DNA from: Hormiphora californensis
Taxonomy: Eukaryota > Ctenophora > Tentaculata > Cydippida > Pleurobrachiidae
Reading direction: 5' to 3'
Assembly: GCA_020137815.1 (NCBI GenBank)
Contig: CM035354.1
Coordinates: 6,462,015-6,526,014, forward strand
DNA: 64,000 nucleotides
Shown here: piece by piece, positions 32,779 to 44,215 of the stretch
How the letters are laid out: the number at the start of each line of letters is the position of its first letter
Numbering within the stretch: position 1 is the stretch's first letter
Position numbers and translations under genes: made by a program
The notes under the pieces: model-generated
The model's database searches: none
What the model was told of the DNA's origin: nothing
Seen by the model: the letters and a program-made list of their open reading frames with translations, nothing else

Positions 32779-35640
32779 ATGTCGATGGATGTGTTTCTGA
32801 TTTCAACTGTGTTCTGCCTTGTTCAACTTCCACGGTTTTCTCCTACATTTACACGGCTTACGGTAAGTTAGAGTGGGAGAGAAAAGGCAGGGATTATCTT
32901 GAAATGTCTGTACTGATACCTTTTGACTTTTGAGATGGTGGAATGAGAAGTGACTCTGAGAAAGAGAGAGAGAAAGAGAGGGAGAGAGTTACTTTAGTAA
33001 AGTAGATCGACATTTTACTTTACATGTCGATCCTCACAAGCATTTGGGCACGTCGCGCCCCCCATGTTCGCGCGCCCGTAGGGCGATCCCCTCACGGGGC
33101 TTGCCTGCTTCGCAGGCAACACAAGCATGGAATCCATTTCAAAGCAATTTCCAGTTCATGTTTGAAAATTTACCTGGAAAATGGTGGTAGTTTCTTGGAA
33201 ATGAGTTCCATGCTTGCGTGAGATATCTCTAACTCTGAGAAATTAGCATGAAAATTGTGATTCCATGTTGATCTCTCAGATATAACAAGCATTACATGGA
33301 ATTTTCCATAGAACTCATTTCAAAGAAACTGTCACTATTTTCCAAGGGATTCTCTCAGTCTCGTCAGTTTCTCTACCAAGCTTCTAAATTCCTCCGTCTT
33401 CGTCCAACATCCCTATTTCTATCAACCCGCCTCCATCTTTCTTGTATATCACAATTTTATTCCATCATCCACCCCACCCCACCACCCCACCAACCCTCCC
33501 ATCCATCCCTCCCAGCTTGATGAGTAACTCTAAATAACTCCCACCAGATTGTGGATGCGGTTAATGAGTTGATTGAAGATGACACGGTGGAGATAGTGAC
33601 AGATATCAAGATGATGGGAGAGAATTTCCATATAAACAACAAAGCTCTTCTCTACGAATCATTTGCATTCTTCTCCTTTGCAATAGGTAAGAGATCAAAA
33701 TCTACATGATGAATTGGTGACGCCTTTTCAAGCCTGAGGTGACCTTGATACTGACATAGCCGCCTATGTAAACTAGCCATGCTTCGCCACTCAGTGTACC
33801 ATGCATCTTTCCAATTGTTTACTTAAAGAGCCGAACAAACAATTGAACCCTTTGATCGACCGCGAAATAGCTCCTCCAGACGCCTAACAATTTGTCAGAA
33901 TTCCCATGGAACCTATCCCTTTTCCTAACCTTTTATAACACAATTTCCGTAACCCAATTTCCTCTCCTTATAAGGAGCGGCAGCACTCGTTTCACTGACC
34001 CGAAGATTCTCGGCTGTCTCCCTCCTGCTTTCCTCCCTGTTCTCGCTCTCAAGACCCTTCCTGACGTGGACTCGACTTCCCTCCGCTAAAATTCTTCTGG
34101 GTAAGATGGGGGTTCTTGGAGGTAGATGGGGGTCTGCCCTTTCCACAATCTCAACTTCTTGGAGGTGATTTCGGCATATAAAAAATAGTTAAATCTATTT
34201 TTCTTTTCTTTACTCACTCTCTCTCCCCCTCCGTCTCTTAGGTATGTAAGTATACAAATTAGATATGTCGCCTGTGCGTGATCATGAATTCTCAGAATTA
34301 TCCAACTCACGACTTGTTTTTTTAATGCCACCTAGTTTCTTGGAATATTTCAAGAAACCGGGGGAGAGTTCTGAGGTATTATATAGCCGGAATATATCCT
34401 CTTCTAGGGATTCTGCAGCAGAAAATTAAATTTGTGCAAGCAAGACTAAAGAGTAAAAACACATAAAAATACGTCATACGGATTTCCCTAACCTAGTGTT
34501 TTTCGTATCGATTTTCTCCCCTATCTTAATTCTGCTGAGATTCAACTAAATTTGTAAGTCACACCCGACCTATTTTCAGCGTCACTGGCAGGAATCGGTT
34601 ACGGTGGAGCGTTTGTTTCAACTTGCATCCTAATAAACAAGAGATCCCGCTCACCCAACCTGTTAGCTCGGAACTTTGCCACATTGGTAGCGTGTGGGGG
34701 TGCCAGTTACGCCCTTTTTGTGGGCCTACTCAACACCCAGACTATTTGTGAGAATGAGGGTTGTTTGGGAGTGGTGGTAGCACTACAAACCATCGGGTGT
34801 GGTCTCTCCTTTGTGGTACTCCTCCGAACACTGAGGTGGAAGAACTCTAAAGACGATGATGAGGTGTTTTTGGATGCAGGAGGAACGAAACTAGTCCAAA
34901 AGATACCACTTAATATCCAAATCATGTTCATCCTAGCTCTCCTGTTTTACTCCTACAGCCACACCCTGACATCGAAAATATTCTCCGAGTGCTGGATTTT
35001 ATCGAATAACTTTAAGTTCCATCTTGAGACATTAATTCCATTTGGTATTGGCATGTCTTCATGGGCCCTTCACTGCGCCTACTACCATAGCACCTGGATG
35101 TACCGGTGTCGGACAATAATCTCCACCACTACCCTCTTCCTTTGTTTCTTTATGGCGGTATTCCTGAGCCAGCAGACTTGTGAGACTGGCCGTCTGTGGG
35201 GCCACCTTGGACTACTTCCAGTTTATACCTTCCTAGTGGGCCAGGGCCTTGCCTCCCTCTCCTGTGAGGTGTACCCCCTGGCAAGCCTACTATGGAAACA
35301 CCCTGCACGGTTCACCCTTGTTATCGTCATGGAGGGTGTTACCTCAATCTTGGTAACGGTCATTCCCGCCCCACTTTGGATCTGGGTGGCGATCTCTGTT
35401 CCACTTGCCATACTTTACATTGTAGTTACCCTACGGACATTTTCCTGGTTCTCCAGATACATGAGCCGAGTTGAGCGGCATTGTGCGGAGAAACATTACG
35501 GTACCATGATGCCCTCTACATCGAGCAGCAGTTCGGATAGTGGTGGACAGGAGAAGTGGTGCGCTGGGTTGTTGGTACCTGAGAAGGAGTTGATTGTCAT
35601 TGATACTGATAATGAGAGTGGACTTAGTAAGGGTCGTTGA
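32779..35640 (+). CDS. Multi-pass membrane protein, MFS-like, member 2
   Basis: Four exons: 32779-32862, 33548-33686, 33975-34100, 34580-35640. Phases close, giving about 469 residues. The first exon codes for a signal-like hydrophobic start, then an acidic loop, then about ten hydrophobic segments. Near residue 360 it has VGQGLASLSCEV, comparable to the GSGAGLLTCE of the preceding gene. The tail is Ser-rich (MPSTSSSSSDSGG) and acidic. No family assigned. It starts about 500 bp after the first gene ends. Intron 1 contains a GC-rich hairpin cluster and a foldback-like repeat. Confidence 0.68.
33049..33320. repeat. GC-rich mini-hairpins plus foldback repeat in an intron
   Basis: GCCCGTAGGGC, CCCCTCACGGGG and GCCTGCTTCGCAGGC lie in succession at 33068-33118. 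The flanking sequence (ACAAGCATGGAATCCATTTC and later AACAAGCATTACATGGAAT, with inverse forms) suggests a MITE body. Confidence 0.55.
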
Positions 35641-36050
35641 GATTGAGTTTAAAAGTTATTTCCTATGGAAATAGTGGACTCTACTATTTTATTGAATGTT
35701 GATGTATTGTAATACCGTTATAGTTTCCCACAGCGGGGCAGGTTCTTAAAAAGAGCGGTAATATTAGTTTCTCATATAGAGCTGTTTCTCGTAAACGAGC
35801 TGTATTGCGGCGCCCATACCCCAACAGTGCGCTCAGATCGGGTCGGCGGCGCCAGACAGTAAACGAGCAGTTTGTATAAATGTCACTGGAACCACATGTC
35901 ACTGATGATTTCACCTCATTAGTCATTACATATGTAGGTGTGCGGTTACCGGTACCGGTACAGGTACTGCAGGTACCGGGCGGTGGTCTAAACAAACAAA
36001 TCACAGTGTGTTAGCAGTTAGAAACACTCACTGTGCTTTGTGTGGTTGTT

Positions 36051-37202
36051 ATGTTGGTGGTGCTGTGGCTTGTTCTGTTACTGCTGCCTGCTAGCCATGT
36101 AAGTAATAGTGAAACTTTAGGGTAAACCGGGGCAATTCGAACAACTGGGGCAATTCGAACATAGTACTGCCCGTCTCTCACCTAGTTAAGCTATCATAAT
36201 GACGTCATCCTATCTCCAGAAGAAAACTGCTCGTTCGAGCCTCCCGTTACCACTAAATAGGCTCTAGATCCGGTTTAAGTTGGTCAATTTCTGATTTGAA
36301 AAAACCAGCTGAAAGCTAATAATATCAGCTTTCAGATGGTATAAAAATTATTTAAATATTCGCATGTTTTCATTCCAAATTCTGGTAAATTAAGATTACC
36401 GGGGCAATTCGAACAACCGGGGCAATTCGAACATGGGCAATTTGGTTAACACACCGGGGCAATTTGGTTAACTCCCGGGCCAATGATGTGCAGTTCTTTG
36501 CACCACGTGATCACGCGTGATACCGGGGCAATTCGAGCAAGAACGACCAGCGTTTAGATTGCGTGTAGATTACATTGTTCGAATTGCCCCCACCTCTAAC
36601 AACACCAGGCGGGAATCTTCTTCTGGTGTTGTGAGGACGTTCACGTGACTCCCACGTGACGAAATAAAGCACTCCTATTGGTGATGCTCGAATTGCCCCG
36701 GTACCAATTTTTCCGACCAAAATTTTTCAATTAGTTATTTAGTTAAGTAAATGATGGTCCCTATAGTTGAAATTTATCTTATTTGAAAGATAAAATAATG
36801 AACTTTAATCCTATATAATTTTTTTCATTGTATCTTTTTTTAAATGGGAGTGAGAACCGATTAAGTAAAAAGTTAACCATTTTGCCCCGGTTTACCCTAT
36901 AACCTGATAGCTTAGCTCGCTATAGTATACCTTTCGGCGGTCCCTTGCTGGCATGCAAAGAACACAATGTTATTGTTTACTAAAACATTTGTTCACAAGT
37001 GTGAGTTAATTTAGACTGTCTCTCATTTCTCCAGGGTGGGAAATACAATACCTCTGCATCGGATAAGGACATAACCCAACCTGCTGACAAGATAATCCGC
37101 CCAATTGTACACGCTGAAACGGATCCTCCGTTGCAGAGCAAGGATGTCGGACCCATGTATTCTATAGGTGTCCTCCTTATCCCATTATTATATATTATTT
37201 GA
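36051..37202 (+). CDS. Small secreted or membrane-anchored protein, 71 residues
   Basis: Two exons: 36051-36098 and 37035-37202, joined in phase 0. Exon 1 is a clean signal peptide (MLVVLWLVLLLLPASH). Exon 2 encodes a short polar segment rich in Asp, Lys and Pro, and ends with a hydrophobic tail (IGVLLIPLLYII), as in GPI-anchored precursors or single-pass micro-proteins. There are no cysteines. The intron holds a complete 778-bp MITE. No homology recognised. It is too short to be sure; the support is the signal peptide, matching splice sites and the second hydrophobic end. Confidence 0.5.
36120..36897. mobile_element. MITE with GGGTAAACCGGGGCAA termini, 778 bp, TA duplication
   Basis: Starts GGGTAAACCGGGGCAATTCG and ends TTGCCCCGGTTTACCC, flanked by TA. 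The unit CCGGGGCAATTCGAAC recurs at least five times (36128-36440, 36521), and in inverted form near 36577 and 36687. It lies wholly in the intron of the 71-residue gene. No transposase frame. Confidence 0.85.
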
Positions 37203-37906
37203 AGTTGGTCAAGTATTATAATGGCCGTATGACTATGAGATATTGAGCTGTATGAGTACAATAGAGCTGTTGTTGTATAGATACTGCTGGTCCATTTGGA
37301 GACAATGGAGAACATCGACCCGTTTGGGATATTAACTGTTACCTACTGATAGCCGATCTGGGGCTTCAGGGGAATGCAGGGATTGCCTGGAATATGGATC
37401 ATGGACTGTTGCCATACCAGATGAGAAGTCAGAATAAAGGCAATATAATGACTATAGAGAGTCCTTGTCTAGCTAGACAAATGATGATCGTTTTTGTAGC
37501 ATACACGTGGCATATTAATCATTAGCGCACTTCTGGTCTTATGATTACATAAGTAAATAGCCCTTAAATAAACATATTGCGAAATTGCGTACGTGTGATT
37601 TAGAGGTATCATCGCGGACATCCCCCGTCCCCGGTACGTGTGACAATGTGATGAGATTGGTCATCTTGGAAAAGGTGGGCTTCTAGGAATTCGGGTGCTG
37701 GATCAATCTTGTACTCGGAATTCCTGGAAACCTATGAAACCTATTAATCTAAGCTAGTTAGAGTGGCTTACGAGGCTCTTGGATTCGATTTGTTGTTATT
37801 CCCCCAAAGTTAGTGACGCGCGCAGTTTCAATGCTATGGAAGTTTAACTTTTCAGCAATGCAATCTCTAACAGCGTGGGAAAATCATCAATACGAACCCC
37901 AGCAAC
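37203..37906. other. Intergenic
   Basis: No gene or clear element seen. It presumably holds the 3' UTR of the small gene. Confidence 0.3.
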
Positions 37907-38804
37907 CAGGGGTGTAGGTTGGTAATGAAATTCCCCCTCTGCGCTAGCTCACGGAGGGGTAATAATATCGCTTGTACGGCGGGAAAAAAATTCCTGTGTC
38001 CAAACTACAAAACAGAAAGTTCTAATTTTTTGAACATACCGAGGAAATTGTCTGAGCTACCATTACATACCGGAATTTTTCGATATTTTGGCCATTAACA
38101 CTGTTTTTGTTTTTGGAAAACTATGAAGATGCTGGAATTTGGCTACAAAAAGCTTCAGAAATGTGCAAAATGCCATTCCAAAGGTATTAGAGGTGGATTC
38201 ATTGATAACTAAGCTATAGTCGAGTCAGAAAAAATTCCACAAGATTGGAATTTTATGCCCATATAAGGAGTTATGCGACACACCTCTGTTGTTAAACATG
38301 TGGTGTAATCGCTACCGGTCGTTACTTTCTGTAGAATTCAGGTCCTGGTTACTATACAAACTAGTACCATACGTTTTAGATAGGTTTTAGACAAGTTTTC
38401 GATAACTTTTTATGAGAAGGTCCCGTAAATTTTCATTTTTAGGTAGGCGGTATTGTCACCCCTATATGCAATAATAGGGGTGACTTCGTAACCAAGGGTG
38501 TAGGAATGATTTTTCAAGTGAGGGGGCGAAGTCACGTGACCAATTACAGCGCTGGCCAGCGCCCAAGAAAATTTATTGTGAGCAAGATGTAGCCACCTAT
38601 TTCATTGCATTTACTATACAATATACATCGGGCGGAGCGACAGCGGAGCCCGAGAAAATTTTTAGGGTTTTGAGCCAAAAAGTCATGATTTCGTCATTTG
38701 GGAGTGAGTGTTGACTGTTGGCGACAAAAGTGAGGGGGCGAACCTGGCCAAAAGTGGGGGGGGGGGGCGGCCGCCCCCCTCGCCCCCCTATTCCTACACC
38801 CCTG
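37907..38804. mobile_element. hAT-type element, 898 bp, 8-bp target duplication, composite
   Basis: Termini CAGGGGTGTAGG and CCTACACCCCTG with target duplication ccagcaac at 37899-37906 and 38805-38812. The right third (from about 38493) is an inverted relative of the 304-bp MITE at 7506-7809, including its GTGTAGGAATG start. So this is either a longer family member or a MITE inserted in another. No transposase frame. Confidence 0.82.
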
Positions 38805-39655
38805 CCAGCAACGAATCTATTTTCCCCCGACCGGTTTTATTATTTGTTGACATGTTCCTTGTCTGTCAGCTCTCACACCGGGCCTTCGGCCCGGTGTGAG
38901 CTTACGCGAGCGTAAGCGAACAGACAGACTGCGTAGCATGGCAAATTATTTGCCGATATTGTTCACTCAAAACTGCAGTATTTTAATAAGGTTAACATAA
39001 ATTAATCCTTTACAACAAACTGAAATAACAGGCCAATAGAGTACGCGACATACGGTTTAACAACAAAATCTGTCCAATCAATTTCATCGCACACCCATAA
39101 TCAAAAGCAATAAAAAGGAGGTATACAAATCGCAAGGTTACCCTCATAAAGTCCAATTATTTCTTTAAGTGACAGGGGCCGCACAAAAATATTACTGCGA
39201 AACTATTCGTTTCACGGCCCCTGTCGCTTAAATAAAAATTGGACTACATATTATTCCCTACAAGGACACTGATTAGATTCGACACTGATTTATTCCAATC
39301 AATAAATTAATCACACTTTTATCTGAGATTATCGAGCCCCTCTAATCCTCTTCCTCGAGCAGACGTTCGAGTACATTCTTATCGTACGCACTCCTGTCAC
39401 ACAAAATCGATTATGATTCAATTCCCTTCCGATTATTTTAGATAAACAGCCCAGCACAAACATTTTCCGGAAAAAAAGAAAGCATCAGCACAGATGTTAT
39501 TAGTGCATCAGAAACAAAAAATGTGCTGAAGATTAGAAAACACACAGTAGCCCACAGATTTTCCAGTCCGTACAAAAAGAACAGCAACAGCAGCATTAGG
39601 CTGCTACGACTGAGTAGCATTGAGACTGCAAGACCACAATTCAGCAACAACCAAG
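38805..39655. other. Intergenic and 3' region of the acid phosphatase gene, with hairpins
   Basis: A GC-rich hairpin (CTCACACCGGGCC-TTC-inverse) at about 38871-38900 is followed by CTTACGCGAGCGTAAG. A second foldback at about 39149-39245 pairs AAGTCCAATTATT and GACAGGGGCCG with their inverses. No gene seen. Confidence 0.6.
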
Positions 39656-42600
39656 TTAGGCAGTTTCAATTGGGGCGTACCCGGTAGATTTCTTGTAGAG
39701 TGATACCACATATGCTATTAGGATAGTAGTTGTACATAGGAATACCAGGACCATCGTAACGAGCATTATAAATAGGGCACCTGGGGGAGGTGACTTTGAT
39801 TAGGGGTAGAAAAACGGCTGATAAAGTCTGAGTATAGGTATCACATTGAACCATAGTCAAAGAATGTCAGTATCACAGTGTGATACAATTAGTACTTATC
39901 ACTTACTTTTAGTAACCCCAGGTAGTATCTCAACACCATTACAGTACTTGCAAGAACTCATCCGACGAGTAATCATAGTCAGTGTTAATAGCATAAAACT
40001 CCTCCGGAGCTACATCCCTGTATCACCACACCCTGGCAACTTGTAGGTAACCTGAGGCTTCATGAGAGTGGTGCCGGTTCAGCCGCACTTCCCAGGTCCC
40101 TGATGTTGTCTTCCAGAGCTTCTAGCATGAGGACAGGTAGCGTAGGGTGGCTGGATGCCGTCATATACACCCAGACAGGTCAGGATGCCGGCTAGTGTTG
40201 TGTCGTGCTATGGGGAGGGGGTATTGTGAACACTGAACCAATCTTCTGAACAGGGAGCTCATTTCACACACTCTGAGCAGTGAGCAACTGCATGTCCTAG
40301 GGACAACAGTAATTTTAATGCGAACACTTACTGCTGAGTACATGATGAGACGAAGTTCATTCTTATCTTCGATGGCATCCTTAATTCGATGTTTCAAATC
40401 AGACATTAACACTCCACCGACCATGCGTTTCAGTTGTCTGGTTAGCAGATTGAATGATAGCCACTCCAAATCTCCAAATTGCTTGACATCCTCGAATATG
40501 TGCTGTTCTACAAATTCTTTCTTCAATGGCATACCAGCTGTAGCATTCTGAAATTATAATTCTTTCAGATTTGTAAAAGACATGTCCAGACCAGGATAAT
40601 AAGAGATATCATGGCGTGAGCGAGTGGGTTAGATTGGTATTTCCTACCTCACAAAATAATGTATCGTGAATACTGGCTAGCTTGTAAAATGCATCATAAG
40701 GGTCTTCAATCTCTCCCCAGCCGGTTACTTTTAATATCTTTTTAGCGACTTCCTGAAAAGAATACAGGTGTTAAATTTCGTGGCTCGGTTCCGAAATATA
40801 ACAAGTCACCACCAGTCAGTAGTGGTAGTCCCACTCCCGGTTATAATTGTCACAGAGGGGGAACCGGACTGAGAAGTGCAAGTTCCTGTGACGTTGTTTG
40901 CGCGCGGTAGTTGTCTCCCTAATGCGCCGAGATTACAGTCTCTGACACCCCGCGCGGTACTGATATGGACTTGGCTCCAACATTTTCTGACTTTTGGTTT
41001 CATGGAAACATCTCCGGGTCAACCGGACACGGAACACTTCTCTCGCACTTGCTACCGGAACAACAGCAGTGCAACAGATGAATGATGAGTTAAAGGAAAG
41101 TTCCTTTTCTTACCGATCGGTTGCTCATGTAATTCATAAAGACTGGATCAGCTTTCATGACCTCTTTTCGGTGCTCATCGTATGGATCGCAATCAGATGG
41201 ACCACCCCCTAACATCTGTAAAGAGTGTTAATATTGGTGAGGAGGGATGAAAGGGGCAATCTAATTCATTTGATTTGAATGTGCGAGATCGATATCCAAT
41301 ACATAGGTTACACACATACAGGCCTCCAAGGCTACGATTGGAATTGGAATTCTACTCTATGATCTCTATCAACATAACAACTTACAGTCTCCTGTATGCG
41401 TGGCACCATGTGGACTGGAATGGGCTGCCAAACATCCAGTGGTGAATCCTCATCTTCCTGTTGGGGGGGGGGTAGAGGCATTGGAGCAGAGCCAACGAAT
41501 AGAGAGAGCAAAATGGGACGTTTGGAGAGATTTATGATAGAGGGAGAGAATTATAGTAGAAAGGGAGAAAGAGAAAGGGAGAGTGATAGTGGAGGTAGAG
41601 AATGATAGTTAAATGGCCGCACCGGAAATGTATCTTACATCGGGGGGAGGGAAGAGACCAGCTAACATACTCTCTGCACTCATCATCGTCCTGTCCCTTT
41701 CTGTACTTTGTACCCGCACCTGATAGAATAGGGAGTTGTTTTGTTCAAACCCAGCGGAGCTCACGAAAAGAGGGTCGAGCTAGGCAAGTGGGGAGTGTAG
41801 AACTTTAAAACAAAGGTAATTCCCTAACCGCATTGTATTGTTAATACTTTTACATTTTAGTTATTTCTATAACAGGCCCCGGAGGCTGCTCGTCAGAGTC
41901 AGAATTATACAATAACCCCCAATGGTTACGACGGAAAATAAATAGTAGATATCTAACATCTTCAGTTTGAAATACCTGGACTCGTTTGTAGTCTGGATTG
42001 ATTCCCAGGTAAAAAGGGCTAGTTTCGTTGATATACCGCTCCCTGAAAAACTTCCCATTTGCCAGGTGCTGCCTCATACCAACCTGAGAAACAATGCATA
42101 TAATCCAGGAACCGACCGTATCAGGAAGTACTGGTCCCTCATTGGCTGATAACCAGTCACGTGACCTAAATAACAAGTTCTGATTGGTTGTTTACTTGTG
42201 TCGGTCGGTTCCTGATAGAATCATTAAACCCTTATTGTGGGTTTATAGTGCACATTTAATTAATCAACTACTGTGTGTGTAGTCATTCTATACATTGTTC
42301 TCAATATACATTAGATTATTCCCTCAATATTGAGTCACAATATAAGTCATTTCATAGTGCAAAATCACCCTCCCAACTCTACACATTACATGGGCCGCAA
42401 CTCATGTGCTGCAGCAACTACTGCAAGATGTGAGTGGGCCGCAACATTCGGTACAACACAGGCTTTCTAGCAGTTCAGCATTTCCTAAACATCACCCATC
42501 ATCTTATCACCAAGAAAGGAAAAGTAGCAAGAATATAATCACCTTGCTCAGTTGACCGGGTCCCTGGGGCCAGCTGGTGGCATTGTAAATGTCTGTAGGG

Positions 42601-42880
42601 ATCACACCAATAGCTGACCTGTCACCGTGCCTGAAAATCTGCAGGAAATAGGCAGTTTAGATTCTATCTGTCAAAAACTAGCGATAATTGACTGTGCAAT
42701 ACGTTTGTGACAAGCATCAATTTAATGATTGGTTGTAATATTTATTGCCACTACGTAATTGTTATAGCATTGGGTTGATCATTATGTAATTGAAATGTGA
42801 TTACTAACCAGAACAGATAGTCGTAGTTCATCAGCGAGGAGTGAGGTAAATAGAGAACATAACCATAACCACACCACCAT
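39656..42880 (-). CDS. ACP2: Lysosomal/prostatic-type acid phosphatase (histidine phosphatase), exon 9 frameshifted
   Basis: Ten exons, high to low: 42880-42809, 42638-42543, 42083-41976, 41719-41639, 41457-41386, 41215-41114, 40752-40648, 40547-40332, 40207-39907, 39780-39656. Total 425 residues, as in human ACP2. It has a signal peptide, RHGDR at residues 27-31 (followed by SA, not the usual SP), QSTERDRTMMSAE, WQPIPVH and the catalytic YSA-HDTT pair (His285, Asp286). Exon 10 is a transmembrane helix followed by YKKSTGYAPIETA. GYAPI fits the GYxxΦ lysosomal sorting signal of this family. Exon 9 is read partly in two alternating frames: HDTT...PPYATC, then LWKTTSGTWEVRLN in another, then VTYKLPGC, then DVAPEEFYAINTDYDY, then SCKYCNGVEILPG. 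The net shift is zero, but in-frame stops result. Confidence 0.88.
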
Positions 42881-42921
42881 CGTCTAAATTTGTAGAGGGG
42901 GTAATTAGGGGTCTAGATGTA

Positions 42922-43201
42922 CAGGGTGGTTCAGAAACATGGAGCCACTTGGAGATAAAGATTGGAAAAATACAATCCTCTCTCTATTGTACGGATCCAA
43001 ATTTCAACGTGTTACCCTGTCAGTTGACAGGCTGACAATTTTGAGGAAAGAGTGACTCTCTGTCCATCTCAATCCTCAGGGGACGCTTTTTCTAGTCAAG
43101 AGACCGTGAAAATACATTTTTAATTACACTGTACATTGGAGAGCGAACTGTAATGACACATTAGTTATCTCAAAGTGGCTCCATGTTTCTGAACCACCCT
43201 G
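42922..43201. mobile_element. mariner-type MITE, 280 bp, TA duplication
   Basis: Starts CAGGGTGGTTCAGAAACATG and ends with the exact inverse; TA on both sides. The terminal inverted repeats are about 30 bp. It lies about 40 bp upstream of the acid phosphatase start codon, so it must overlap the promoter or 5' UTR. Confidence 0.85.
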
Positions 43202-43505
43202 TATAACACGAGGGGGCAGAAGGGTAGAAATGTGCAATGTTATTCAATGGGGGTACTGATGGAGGGCTTAAGAAATTGGAGTTGAACTGAGACTGGTAGA
43301 CGACACTACGAGTGAAGTTGTGGGGGAGGGAGGTAAGAATATGAATCCAAAACAGCAAACAACATGGTCCAAATGTAAGTAAAAAAGCTCAACACTGAAC
43401 ACATGATACTATACCTCAATATACAGAGAAAAATAAAATTCAATACATATTGCGCAACCCGACCTCGCCTCGAAATTGTCATAAGTTCATACTACTACTC
43501 ATTAG

Positions 43506-43805
43506 TCACTTTGCAATTTTGCAGCCCAAACTTCCAAACTTCTTAACAAAATCCGCTGTATACCAACACGTCAGTCTAACAGATAACTTATTAGAGGCTG
43601 CGAACTTTAAACCCACTCTCACTAAAGCCCCTGCTACACCTTTACCCCTCATGGCAGGAGGGACGAATGTGTGTAGCATGTCAAGTGTACCTCCTTCTCG
43701 GGAGTACTCCAGAAATGCGGGATTTCGGGTTAGCGAGGAGTCTTCGTAGATGAATTTATACTCGGAATGGGTTATTGCCTCGTCTACTTCTGTTGGTTCT
43801 GCCAT
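43506..43805 (-). CDS. NATD1: NATD1-like GNAT N-acetyltransferase-domain protein
   Basis: A single-exon gene of 99 residues (human NATD1 is 113). The acetyl-CoA-binding loop is visible as VPPAMRGKGVAGALVR (about residues 48-63), followed by LTCWYTADFVKK, matching the conserved LTCWY...YV of NATD1. The N-terminus has EYKFIYEDSS. It is a minimal GNAT domain; a substrate is not known for this family. A truncated near-identical copy lies at 49210-49491. Neighbouring gene on the same strand: the 4-TM protein. Confidence 0.8.
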   Translation of the reverse strand: MAEPTEVDEAITHSEYKFIYEDSSLTRNPAFLEYSREGGTLDMLHTFVPPAMRGKGVAGALVRVGLKFAASNKLSVRLTCWYTADFVKKFGSLGCKIAK

Positions 43806-44215
43806 GTGACACTTCAGAGGTTGGGAGAGACGCGGTACTAAATATCAAAGGGTTAGAATAACTGATAGGAGAGAGAGATCTAAAATATCCCTGATAGAGA
43901 GAGATCTAAAATATTAAATTGCACATTTGTTATCAAGACCGCAATATATATTTACAAATAAATTTTCAGTACAAACAATATCAGTGACAAATAAAGAGCA
44001 CATAGAAACTACTAAACTACACGATAAACTCATGCTGTCGTCCTGGCCCACAAACACCAGGCTGTGCCTCCCTTCCGTGCGGGATGACTGATGAGGGAAG
44101 ATAGGGGTATCACATAACTAATCTCAGACTGAAGCACAGTCGTTCACCAGTCACCACAGGGACTGGGTTGAGTCCCAGCTTTTCCTGTTATACTTCACCA
44201 CAGCTCCCTTTCTCT

